The notes under the pieces are model-generated. The model was not told where the DNA came from. It did no database searches and saw only the letters and a program-made list of their open reading frames with translations. Below are positions 1 through 8,100 of a DNA stretch of 18,597 nt, piece after piece; position 1 is the first letter of the stretch; each line of letters opens with the position of its first letter. A program made the translations under genes and the position numbers. Origin of the DNA: Thermoanaerobacterales bacterium (GTDB lineage Bacteria; Actinomycetota; Acidimicrobiia; Acidimicrobiales; JACDCH01); NCBI GenBank assembly GCA_017577565.1, contig PKRH01000068.1:1-18597 (forward strand). The letters run 5' to 3'.

Positions 1-2
1 GG

Positions 3-1658
3 GTCGACGTCACCGACCCCGTGGCGCTGGCCACCGGCACCAGCGCCCTCCTCTACGACGAGGCGCCGGTCGTCGTGCTCGCCCCGGCGGACGACCCGGC
101 CGCCCAGGCCCGGGCCGCGTCGGCCGCCGTGGCGGTGGGCGGTCCGCTGCTCCTGACCCCGCCCGACCCCGGGCCGACCGGCGCCGCACCACAGGCCGCA
201 CGGGCGCAGGCGGCGGCGCCCGCGCCGACCGTGGCCGACGAGGTCGACCGCCTGCGGCCCCGGGCGGTGCTCGCCGTGGGGGCGGGCGCGGTCCGGTGGG
301 CGCGGGCCGAGGTCGACGGGGCCGACGTCGTGGCCGTGCCCGACGGCGCCGACCTGCGGACCGGTGCCGGCCTCACCTTGGGCGACGACACCGCGGTCGC
401 GCCCGGCGACCTCGTCGCCGCGGTCGCGGGGCTGGACCGGGAGCGGCCGGCGCTGCTCACCGTCGAGGGAGCCGCCGCCGGTCCGGCCGGCGCCGCGACC
501 GGCCAGGCCGCGGCCGTCGGGGCCGGCGAGCCGGACGCCACAGTCGCCGGGGAGGGCGCGGGGGAGGAGGGCGCCGGCCGATCCGGTGAGCCGACGCCCG
601 AGCTGCCCGCCGTGGCCCCGGCCGACCCGCCCGACGAGGTGCTCGCGGTCGTCGAGGCCGGCGACGCCGCCGTCGCCGCCGTGGCCACCGCCCGGGCGAG
701 CGGGGCCCGGGTCGTGCCGGTCGCCGGCGGCGACCCCCGGGCCGACCCCGCCGCCATCGCCGCGCTCGCCGGGGCGCCGCTGCCCGAGCGGGTGGTCGTC
801 CTCGGCGCCGGCCTGGGACCCGCCGAGCGGGTGCGGCCGCGGCTCGAGGTCGCCGCCACCGGCACCGAGCTGCCGGGCGGGGGACAGGTGCTCTTCCCCG
901 GCCGGCGCATGGTCGCCCTCTACGGCCACCCGGGCGCACCCGTGCTCGGCGTGCTGGGGGAGCAGCCGGTGGAAGCCGCGGTCGAGCGGGCCCGGGAGGT
1001 GGCCGCCGGCTACGAGGGCCTCGTCGCCGAGCCCGTCGTGCCCGCCTTCGAGATCATCACCACCGTCGCCTCGGCGTCACCGGGCCCGGACGGCGACTAC
1101 TCGGCCGAGCTCGAGGTCGCCGACCTGCGCCCCTGGGTCGACGCCGCCGAGGAGGCGGGCCTCTACGTCGTGCTCGACCTGCAGCCGGGGCGCACCGACT
1201 TCCTCACCCAGGCCCGCCGCTACGAGGAGCTGCTCGCCCGGCCGCACGTCGGCCTCGCCCTCGACCCCGAGTGGCGCCTCGGGCCCGACCAGCGCCACCT
1301 GGAGCAGATCGGCTCGGTCGGCGTCGACGAGGTCAACGCGGTCGCCGACTGGCTGGCCGACCTCACCCGGCGCCACCGCCTGCCCCAGAAGCTCCTGCTG
1401 CTGCACCAGTTCCAGCTCGGGATGATCACCGACCGGGCGCGGCTCGACACCTCCCACGACGAGCTGGCGGTGCTCGTCCACGCCGACGGCTTCGGCACCC
1501 CGGGCCAGAAGCTGGAGACCTGGCACGCGCTGCGGGCCGAGCCGCTACCGGGGGTGTGGTGGGGCTGGAAGAACTTCATCGACGAGGACCAGCCCACCTT
1601 CACGCCGGCCGAGACGGTCGCCGTCCAGCCCACCCCCTGGTTCGTCTCCTACCAGTGA
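3..1658 (+). CDS. Cell-wall-binding-repeat-like protein with uncharacterised C-terminal domain (5' partial)
   Basis: The reading frame is open from base 3, so the true start lies before the window; the GTG at 21 is only the first visible start codon. Numbering from that GTG, residues 10-110 and about 205-290 resemble the alternating strand/helix modules of cell-wall-binding repeat 2 proteins (VVVLAP, then GGPLLLTP, then a DEVDRLRPRAVLAVGAGAV segment). An Ala/Gly/Glu-rich low-complexity linker lies at about 150-205. The C-terminal part (about 295-545) is different and well structured, with YVVLDLQPGR at 382-391, GLALDPEWRL at 411-420, KLLLLHQFQ at 457-465 and VWWGWKNFIDED at 512-523. Strands ending in acidic residues suggest a TIM-barrel, glycoside-hydrolase-like fold; this is an inference. 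Any signal peptide would be in the missing part. I do not recognise a precise function. Confidence 0.7.
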   Translation, partial: VDVTDPVALATGTSALLYDEAPVVVLAPADDPAAQARAASAAVAVGGPLLLTPPDPGPTGAAPQAARAQAAAPAPTVADEVDRLRPRAVLAVGAGAVRWARAEVDGADVVAVPDGADLRTGAGLTLGDDTAVAPGDLVAAVAGLDRERPALLTVEGAAAGPAGAATGQAAAVGAGEPDATVAGEGAGEEGAGRSGEPTPELPAVAPADPPDEVLAVVEAGDAAVAAVATARASGARVVPVAGGDPRADPAAIAALAGAPLPERVVVLGAGLGPAERVRPRLEVAATGTELPGGGQVLFPGRRMVALYGHPGAPVLGVLGEQPVEAAVERAREVAAGYEGLVAEPVVPAFEIITTVASASPGPDGDYSAELEVADLRPWVDAAEEAGLYVVLDLQPGRTDFLTQARRYEELLARPHVGLALDPEWRLGPDQRHLEQIGSVGVDEVNAVADWLADLTRRHRLPQKLLLLHQFQLGMITDRARLDTSHDELAVLVHADGFGTPGQKLETWHALRAEPLPGVWWGWKNFIDEDQPTFTPAETVAVQPTPWFVSYQ

Positions 1659-1673
1659 CGAGGGGTCCTCGCC

Positions 1674-1707
1674 ATCGACGCCAGGTGAAGCATGCACCTG
1701 CGTCGAT
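1674..1707 (+). terminator. Strong hairpin after the first gene, probable terminator
   Basis: Two arms, 1674-1687 and 1695-1707, pair over 13 bp with a single bulged C at 1682 and a 7-base loop (AAGCATG). A smaller hairpin, CGAGG-GGT-CCTCG, lies just upstream at 1659-1671, directly after the stop codon. There is no T-tract, which is common for actinobacterial terminators. The 3' arm runs two bases into the OxyR-like site at 1706, so the element could also have a regulatory role for ahpC. Confidence 0.55.
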
Positions 1708-1742
1708 AGGTTGCGTCTATCACACCGCTGCGTAATATCAAT
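1706..1742 (+). promoter_or_regulatory. Tandem OxyR-like binding site upstream of ahpC
   Basis: The enterobacterial OxyR site is two copies of ATAGnTnnnAnCTAT separated by 7 bases. Here 1706-1720 (ATAGGTTGCGTCTAT) matches 9 of the 10 defined positions. The copy exactly 22 bases on, at 1728-1742 (CTGCGTAATATCAAT), matches 6 of 10. A further match (8 of 10) lies at 1741-1755. The array ends next to where the ahpC -35 should be, the usual place for class I activation. An oxyR gene with both sensor cysteines lies 2.4 kb downstream. Binding itself is inferred. Confidence 0.65.
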
Positions 1743-1745
1743 CGA

Positions 1746-1763
1746 CCGTAACTATCGTTACGG
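1746..1763. promoter_or_regulatory. Perfect 7-bp inverted repeat over the presumed ahpC -35
   Basis: CCGTAAC-TATC-GTTACGG is a perfect palindrome with 7-bp arms and a 4-base spacer. It overlaps the third OxyR-like match (1741-1755) and covers the expected -35 position for the -10 at 1776-1781. It could be a repressor operator distinct from OxyR, or the downstream part of the OxyR footprint. The cognate regulator is unknown. Confidence 0.4.
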
Positions 1764-1775
1764 CGCGGTCTGATC

Positions 1776-1781
1776 TAGAGT
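1776..1781 (+). promoter_or_regulatory. Candidate -10 element of ahpC
   Basis: TAGAGT fits the actinobacterial TAnnnT -10. At a 17-base spacing the -35 would be TATCGT, a poor match to TTGACA, as expected for an activator-dependent promoter next to an OxyR array. Transcription from here would give a leader of about 35-40 bases that includes the Shine-Dalgarno sequence GGAGGAA at 1810-1816. Confidence 0.45.
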
Positions 1782-1824
1782 CTCGATGCGTTAAGGACCC
1801 CTCACACCCGGAGGAACCATCCGC

Positions 1825-2388
1825 ATGGCTCTTCTCAACACCGAGATCAAGCCCTTCAAGGCCACGGCCTTCCACAACGGCCAGTTCGTCGAGGTCACCG
1901 ACCAGGACCTCCGCGGCAAGTGGTCGGTCGTGTTCTTCTACCCGGCCGACTTCACCTTCGTGTGCCCGACCGAGCTCGGTGACCTGGCCGACAACTACGC
2001 CGAGTTCCAGCGTCTCGGTGTCGAGATCTACTCGGTGTCGACCGACACCCACTTCACCCACAAGGCCTGGCACGAGGCCTCGGACACCATCGCCAAGGTC
2101 CAGTTCCCGATGATCGGCGACCCGACCGGCGAGATCACCCGGAACTTCGACGTGATGCGCGAGGGCCAGGGCCTCGCCGACCGGGCCACCTTCGTGATCG
2201 ACCCGGACGGCGTCATCCAGATGATCGAGATCACCCCCGAGGGCGTCGGCCGCAACGCGGTCGAGCTGCTCCGGAAGATCAAGGCCGCCCAGTACGTCCG
2301 GGAGCACCCGAACGAGGTGTGCCCGGCGAAGTGGGAGGAGGGTGACGAGACCCTCTCCCCGTCGCTGGACCTCGTCGGGAAGATCTGA
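1825..2388 (+). CDS. ahpC: Alkyl hydroperoxide reductase subunit C (typical 2-Cys peroxiredoxin)
   Basis: This cytosolic thiol peroxidase reduces H2O2, organic hydroperoxides and peroxynitrite, and is recycled by AhpF. The 187 residues are the standard AhpC length. The peroxidatic cysteine is Cys47 in the family motif DFTFVCPTEL, and the resolving cysteine is Cys166 in EVCPAKW near the C-terminus, so both catalytic residues are present. The C-terminal segment ending in DLVGKI is the AhpC-type tail. The ATG at 1825 has GGAGGAA eight bases upstream. ahpF and oxyR follow on the same strand. The gap in front holds the OxyR-like sites, so strong induction by peroxide is expected. Slight use of AT-containing third positions does not stand out enough to suggest recent transfer. 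Confidence 0.97.
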   Translation: MALLNTEIKPFKATAFHNGQFVEVTDQDLRGKWSVVFFYPADFTFVCPTELGDLADNYAEFQRLGVEIYSVSTDTHFTHKAWHEASDTIAKVQFPMIGDPTGEITRNFDVMREGQGLADRATFVIDPDGVIQMIEITPEGVGRNAVELLRKIKAAQYVREHPNEVCPAKWEEGDETLSPSLDLVGKI

Positions 2389-2406
2389 CCCCCGACACCC
2401 CGTCGA

Positions 2407-2449
2407 CGGTGGGGCCGGCCCCGGTCACGGCCGGTGGCCGGCCCCACCG
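2407..2449 (+). terminator. Long GC hairpin between ahpC and ahpF (partial terminator or mRNA stabiliser)
   Basis: A perfect 14-bp stem is formed by 2407-2420 and 2436-2449; inner CCGG/CCGG pairing (2421-2424 with 2431-2434) can extend it across one bulged T. It starts 19 bases after the ahpC stop. It is followed by an unusually long C/T-only-rich stretch at about 2456-2496 rather than a T-run. The placement fits partial termination or 3'-end protection, giving more AhpC than AhpF; this is an inference. Confidence 0.6.
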
Positions 2450-2530
2450 CCACCCGGGCCTCTCCTCCTCCCTCCCTCCCCGCCTCTCCCCCTGTCGCAC
2501 GCCTCGCCACGCACCGCACGTGGAGGACCC

Positions 2531-4132
2531 ATGCTGGACGACGCCATCACCTCGCAGCTCAGGACGCACTTCCAGAACATCCGCCAGCCCGTCGAGCTCG
2601 TCGCCTCGCTCGACGACAGCGACACGTCGCGCCAGCTCGCCACCTTCCTCGACGAGATCGCCGCGCTCTCCGACAAGATCACCGTCGTCCGCCGGGACGA
2701 CGACGAGCGGCGCCCGTCCGTGGCGATCGTCCGGGCGGGCACCGACGTCCGGGTGCGCTTCGCCGGCGTCCCGCTCGGCCACGAGCTGACCTCGTTCGTC
2801 CTGGCCGTGCTCTGGGTCGGCGGCCACCCGCCGAAGGTGGAGCCCGAGGTGATCGAGCGGATCCGCCGGCTCGAGGGCGAGTACTCGTTCGAGACCTACT
2901 ACTCGATCAGCTGCCAGAACTGCCCGGACGTGGTCCAGGCGCTCAACCTCATGAGCGTCGTCAACCCCCGGATCCGCCACGTCGCCATCGACGGCGCCGC
3001 GCACCGGGACGAGGTCGAGCAGCGGCAGGTCATGGCCGTGCCGTCCGTCTTCCTCGACGGCGAGCCGTTCGAGCAGGGCCGCATGAGCCTGGAGGAGATC
3101 CTCGCCAAGCTCGACACCTCCGGCGCCGAGCGGGCGGCGGCCGAGATCGACGCCAAGGACCCCTTCGACGTGCTCGTCGTCGGCGGCGGTCCGGCCGGCG
3201 CCGCGGCCGCCATCTACGCGGCCCGCAAGGGCATCCGCACGGGCGTGGTCGCCGAGCGCTTCGGCGGCCAGGTCCTCGACACCATGGCCATCGAGAACTT
3301 CATCTCGGTGCCCCGCACCGAGGGGCCGAAGCTGGCCGCCGCGCTCGAGGAGCACGTCCGTGACTACGAGGTCGACGTCATGAAGCTCCAGCGGGCCACC
3401 CGGCTGGTGCCGGCGACCGAGCCGGGCGGGCTGGCCACGGTCGAGCTGGCCAGCGGCGCCTCGCTGCAGGCCCGGGCCGTCGTGCTCGCCACCGGGGCCC
3501 GCTGGCGGCAGATGGGCGTGCCCGGCGAGGCCGAGTACCGCAACAAGGGCGTGACCTACTGCCCGCACTGCGACGGCCCGCTGTTCAAGGGCAAGCGCGT
3601 GGCGGTGATCGGCGGCGGCAACTCGGGCGTCGAGGCCGCCATCGACCTCGCCGGCGTCGTGGCCCACGTGACCGTCATCGAGTTCGAGGACCGGCTGCGG
3701 GCCGACGGCGTGCTGCAGCGCAAGCTGCACAGCCTCCCCAACGTCGACGTGCTGCTCAGCGCCCGCACCACCGAGGTGCACGGGGACGGCCGGACGGTGA
3801 CCGGCCTCACCTACGAGGACCGGGCGACCGGCGAGCTGCACCGCCTCGACCTCGACGGCGTCTTCGTGCAGATCGGCCTGCTGCCCAACACCGACTGGCT
3901 CGAGGGCACCGTGGCGCTCACGCCGCGCAAGGAGATCGTGGTCGACGCCCACGGCCGGACCTCCGTCCCCGGCGTGTTCGCCGCCGGCGACTGCACCGAC
4001 GTGCCCTACAAGCAGATCGTCATCGCCATGGGCGCCGGCGCCACCGCCGCCCTCAGCGCCTTCGAGCACCTGGTGCGGACCTCGGCCCCGCCGGCCGAGG
4101 CGCGGGCGGACGGCGCGATGGCCGTTGCGTAA
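2531..4132 (+). CDS. ahpF: Alkyl hydroperoxide reductase subunit F (NADH:peroxiredoxin disulfide reductase)
   Basis: This FAD enzyme passes electrons from NAD(P)H through two redox disulfides to oxidised AhpC. The ATG at 2531 is preceded by GGAGG at 2522-2526, giving 533 residues against about 521 in enterobacteria; the frame is open further upstream, but that part has no homology-like sequence. The N-terminal twin thioredoxin-fold domain spans about 1-200 with the active CQNC at Cys128/Cys131 (motif SISCQNCPDVVQALN). The thioredoxin-reductase-like part starts at about 212 with the FAD motif GGGPAG (218-223), has the second disulfide CPHC at Cys344/Cys347, the NAD(P)H motif GGGNSG (361-366) and the FAD-binding GVFAAGDCTD (481-490). 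All catalytic centres are intact. It lies 142 bases after ahpC and 41 before oxyR. Confidence 0.97.
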   Translation: MLDDAITSQLRTHFQNIRQPVELVASLDDSDTSRQLATFLDEIAALSDKITVVRRDDDERRPSVAIVRAGTDVRVRFAGVPLGHELTSFVLAVLWVGGHPPKVEPEVIERIRRLEGEYSFETYYSISCQNCPDVVQALNLMSVVNPRIRHVAIDGAAHRDEVEQRQVMAVPSVFLDGEPFEQGRMSLEEILAKLDTSGAERAAAEIDAKDPFDVLVVGGGPAGAAAAIYAARKGIRTGVVAERFGGQVLDTMAIENFISVPRTEGPKLAAALEEHVRDYEVDVMKLQRATRLVPATEPGGLATVELASGASLQARAVVLATGARWRQMGVPGEAEYRNKGVTYCPHCDGPLFKGKRVAVIGGGNSGVEAAIDLAGVVAHVTVIEFEDRLRADGVLQRKLHSLPNVDVLLSARTTEVHGDGRTVTGLTYEDRATGELHRLDLDGVFVQIGLLPNTDWLEGTVALTPRKEIVVDAHGRTSVPGVFAAGDCTDVPYKQIVIAMGAGATAALSAFEHLVRTSAPPAEARADGAMAVA

Positions 4133-4173
4133 CCTCTGGGGGCCGACGGCCCCGGCCCACGGAGGCACCAGTC

Positions 4174-5082
4174 ATGAACCTGCGTGACCTGCACTACCTC
4201 GTCGCCGTCGCCGAGCACCGCCACTTCGGCAAGGCCGCCGACGCCAGCTACGTCAGCCAGCCGACGCTGTCGATGCAGCTGAAGAAGCTGGAGAAGGAGC
4301 TCGGCGTGCAGCTCGTCGAGCGCAACCCGCGCCACGTGCTGCTGACGGAGGCGGGACGGCAGGTCGTCGAGCGGGCCAAGGTCATCCTGGCCGAGGTCGA
4401 GAACATCCGGGGCATCGCCCGGCAGGCCGCCGACCCCGACTCCGGCAGCCTGCGCATCGGCCTGTTCCCGACGCTGGCGCCCTACTTCCTGCCCCACGTC
4501 GTGCCCAAGCTGCACCAGCGGTTCCCGAAGCTCGAGCTGCACCTGGTGGAGGAGAAGACCGACGTCATCCACCGGCGCCTCCGCGAGGGGCAGCTCGACG
4601 CCGCGCTCATGGCGCTGCCGGTCAACGATGACCAGCTCCACGTCGAGCCCCTCTTCGAGGAGGACTTCGTGCTGGCGGTCCCGGCCGAGCACCGGCTGGC
4701 CGCCGTCGCGGAGCCGGTCGAGCTGTCCGTCCTCGAGAACGAGCACGTGCTGCTGCTCGAGGAGGGGCACTGCCTGCGCGAGCAGGCCCTGGCCGTGTGC
4801 CAGCTCGTCGGCGCGTCCGAGCGCAGCGGCTTCCGCGCCACCAGCCTCGAGACGCTGCGCCAGATGGTGGCGGCGGGCGTGGGCGTCACGCTGCTGCCCC
4901 AGCTGTCGGTGCAGCCGCCGGTGCCCCCGTCGCCGGACGTGCGCCTGCTGCGCATCGCCGAGCCGGTGCCGCGCCGCCAGATCGGCATGTTCTGGCGGCC
5001 GGCCAGCGTCTACCGCGAGCTGCTGCCGCGGGTCGCCGAGGTGCTGCGCGACCTGCCGAGCGGCCTGGCCTGCGCGGCCTGA
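4174..5082 (+). CDS. oxyR: LysR-family hydrogen-peroxide sensor OxyR
   Basis: A 302-residue LysR-type activator. The N-terminal winged helix-turn-helix covers about 1-60 (NLRDLHYLVAVAEHRHFGKAA, with SQPTLSMQLKKLEKELG as the recognition region) and the regulatory domain about 90-300. The redox motif EEGHCLREQALAVC places Cys200 and Cys209 exactly where E. coli OxyR has Cys199 and Cys208, so disulfide sensing of peroxide is well supported. The ATG at 4174 has GGAGG at 4161-4165. It is collinear with ahpC-ahpF, 41 bases after ahpF, and is probably co-transcribed in part; that would give positive feedback, unlike the divergent oxyR-ahpC arrangement known from mycobacteria. The expected target is the site array at 1706-1755. 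Confidence 0.93.
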   Translation: MNLRDLHYLVAVAEHRHFGKAADASYVSQPTLSMQLKKLEKELGVQLVERNPRHVLLTEAGRQVVERAKVILAEVENIRGIARQAADPDSGSLRIGLFPTLAPYFLPHVVPKLHQRFPKLELHLVEEKTDVIHRRLREGQLDAALMALPVNDDQLHVEPLFEEDFVLAVPAEHRLAAVAEPVELSVLENEHVLLLEEGHCLREQALAVCQLVGASERSGFRATSLETLRQMVAAGVGVTLLPQLSVQPPVPPSPDVRLLRIAEPVPRRQIGMFWRPASVYRELLPRVAEVLRDLPSGLACAA

Positions 5083-5131
5083 GGCCCCGGCCCACCGGGC
5101 GCCGCCCGACCGGCCCGGCACCCCGGCCCGG

Positions 5132-5137
5132 TAGCGT
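5132..5137 (+). promoter_or_regulatory. Candidate -10 (TAGCGT) for near-leaderless mfd
   Basis: TAGCGT lies 10 bases before the mfd ATG, and no Shine-Dalgarno sequence is seen. No clear -35 is visible. A transcript starting 6-7 bases after the hexamer would have a leader of only about 3-4 bases. Confidence 0.5.
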
Positions 5138-5147
5138 TGAACCGCTT

Positions 5148-8100
5148 ATGACACCCGCCCCTGCGACCGCAGAGGCGCGCTCTGGCGCGCCCCTGGCCGA
5201 CCTCCCCGACCTGCTGCGGCACGAGCCGGCGCTGGCCGAGGTGCTGGGTCGCGCCTCGGCCACCCTCGCCGTGCCGGAGGCCGCTCGCGCCCTGGTCACC
5301 GCCGGCCTCGCCCGCCTGACCTCCCGCCGGCCCGTCGTGCTGGCCGTGCCCACCTCGACCGAGGCCGAGCGCCTGGCCCACGACCTCGCCGCCTACCTGG
5401 GCGAGGACCGGGTCGAGCTGTTCCCCGCCTGGGAGACGCTGCCGTTCGAGCGGGTCAGCCCGGCGGTCGAGACCATGGGGCGCCGCCTGCGGGTGCTGTG
5501 GCGGCTGCGCGACCCCGAGCGGGTGCCGGACGTCGTCGTGGCCTCGGTGCGGGCGCTGGTCCAGCGCCTCGGGCCCCACGTCGAGGACGTCGAGCCGGTG
5601 CGGGTGGCGCCCGGCCAGCAGCTCGACCGGGACGAGCTGGTGTCCACGCTCGTGGCCGCCGGCTACCGGCGGGAGGACGTCGTCGAGCACCGGGGCGAGG
5701 TCGCGGTGCGGGGCTCCATCGTCGACGTCTTCCCGTCGACGGCCGACAGCCCCGTGCGGATCGACCTGTGGGGCGACGAGGTCGACCGCCTGACCGAGTT
5801 CTCGGTCGCCGACCAGCGCTCGGTCGCCGACCTCGACGAGGTGCTCGTCTTCCCGTGCCGCGAGCTGCTGCCGACGCCCGAGGTCCGGGCGCGGGCCGAG
5901 AAGCTGGTGGCGCTCGAGCCCTGGGGGCGCGAGCAGTGGGAGCGCCTGGCCCAGGGGCTCGTCTTCGACGGCATGGAGTCGTGGCTGCCGTGGCTCACGG
6001 CCGAGGAGCGCGCCCTGCTCGACGTGGTCGGCGACGACGCGCAGGTCCTGCTGTGCGAGCCCCGGCGGATGCGCGACCGGGCCGCCGACCTGCTGGCCGA
6101 GGAGGCCGACCTGGCGGCGACGCTGGCGGTCACCTGGGGCGCGGTCGACGGCGAGGGCGAGGACCACGACTTCCCCCGCCTGCACCTGGGCTTCGACCGG
6201 CTCCTGGCCCACACCCGGGCGGCGGCCTGGCACGTCGTCGCCGTGCCCGACAGCCCCGACACCCCCCAGGTGCAGGCGTCGGGGTGGGACCCGGTCGTCG
6301 GCGACGGGTCCGGCCTGCTGTCCCGGCTCGCCTCGCTGCAGCGCGAGGGCGTCCGCATCGTCGTCGGCGCCGACGGTGAGGGGTCGGCGGCGCGCCTGCG
6401 GGAGCTGCTGGCCTCCGAGGGCATCGCCGCCGAGGTCGTCGTGGCCCCGCTCGAGCGGGGCGCGGTCGTCCGCAGCGTGGGACTGGCCGTGCTGGCCGAG
6501 TCCGACCTCACCGGGCGCCGCCGCGCCCACCGCCGGGCCCGGCCCCGCCGGCGGGACGCCGAGCGGTTCTTCGACGACCTGAAGGTCGGCGACTACGTCG
6601 TCCACCACCAGCACGGCGTCGCCCGCTACGGCGGCATGGTCAAGCGGTCGATCGGCGGCGTCGAGCGCGACTACCTGCTGCTCGAGTACAAGGGCGACGA
6701 CAAGCTCTACGTCCCCTCCGACCAGATCGACGCCGTCCGCCACTACACCGGCGGCGACAGCCCCACCCTCAGCCGGCTGGGCGGCGACGGCTGGCAGCGT
6801 ACGAAGGCCAAGGTCCGGGCCGCGGTCGTCGAGATCGCGCAGGAGCTCGTCGTCCTCTACCAGAAGCGGCTGCAGGAGCCGGGCACGGCTTTCTCGCCCG
6901 ACACGCCCTGGCAGCGGGAGTTCGAGGACGCCTTCCCCTACCAGGAGACGCCCGACCAGCTGAAGGCCATCGCCGACGTCAAGGCCGACATGGAGGCGCC
7001 CCGGCCCATGGACCGACTGATCTGCGGCGACGTCGGCTTCGGCAAGACCGAGGTGGCCATCCGGGCCGCGTTCAAGGCGGTGCAGGACGGCAAGCAGGTG
7101 GCGGTGCTCGTGCCGACCACGCTGCTCGCCCAGCAGCACTACCAGACCTTCAGCGAGCGGTTCGCGCCCTACCCGGTGCGGGTCGAGGTGCTGTCGCGCT
7201 TCCTGACGCCGGCCCAGGCCCGCAAGGTGGTCGAGGGGCTGGCCAGCGGCGAGGTCGACGTCGTCATCGGCACCCACCGGCTGCTCTCCGACGACGTGCG
7301 CTTCCGCGACCTCGGCCTGCTCGTCGTGGACGAGGAGCAGCGCTTCGGCGTCAACCACAAGGAGCAGATCAAGAAGCTCAAGGTCGGCGTCGACGTGCTG
7401 ACGCTGACGGCCACGCCCATCCCCCGGACGCTGGAGATGAGCCTGACCGGCATCCGGGACCTGACGCTGCTCAACACGCCGCCGGCCGACCGCCAGCCGA
7501 TCCTCACCTACGTCGGCGAGTACGACGACCGGGCCGTCGCCGAGGCCATCCGGCGGGAGCTGCTGCGGGAGGGCCAGGTCTTCTACGTCCACAACCGGGT
7601 GCAGGACATCGAGCAGACCGCCGCCCACGTGCGGGAGCTCGTGCCCGAGGCCCGGGTCGCCGTCGCCCACGGCCAGATGGACGAGGGCTCGCTGGAGAAG
7701 GTCGTGCTCGACTTCTGGGAGGGCGAGTACGACGTCCTCGTCTGCACGACGATCATCGAGTCGGGCATCGACATGCCGACGGTCAACACGCTGGTCGTCG
7801 ACCGGGCCGACCTGCTCGGCCTCGGCCAGCTGCACCAGATCCGGGGCCGGGTGGGGCGTTCGGGCCAGCGGGCCTACGCCTACCTGTTCCACCCGCCCAA
7901 CCGGGTGCTGACCGAGGAGGCCTACGAGCGGCTGCGGACCATCGGCGAGGCCACCGAGCTGGGCTCGGGCTTCAAGATCGCCATGCGCGACCTGGAGATC
8001 CGGGGCGCCGGCAACCTGCTCGGCACCGGCCAGTCGGGCCACATCGCGGCCGTCGGCTACGACCTCTACTGCCAGATGGTCAGCGAGGTGGTCGCCGGCC

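Noticed and set aside
21..23. GTG at 21 as the real start of the first gene
   Set aside because: The frame stays open to the window edge, no ribosome site is visible, and the protein begins in the middle of a module without a signal peptide.
2342..2530. Upstream in-frame extension of ahpF
   Set aside because: It overlaps the end of ahpC and runs through the hairpin and C/T tract. The ATG at 2531 has a Shine-Dalgarno sequence and matches the AhpF N-terminus.
2279..4168. A 629-codon minus-strand open frame opposite ahpF
   Set aside because: It is compositional shadow; ahpF on the + strand has all redox centres.
4797..5147. Upstream in-frame extension of mfd
   Set aside because: It overlaps oxyR in a different frame and translates as Arg/Ala-rich noise; the ATG at 5148 gives the normal Mfd length.
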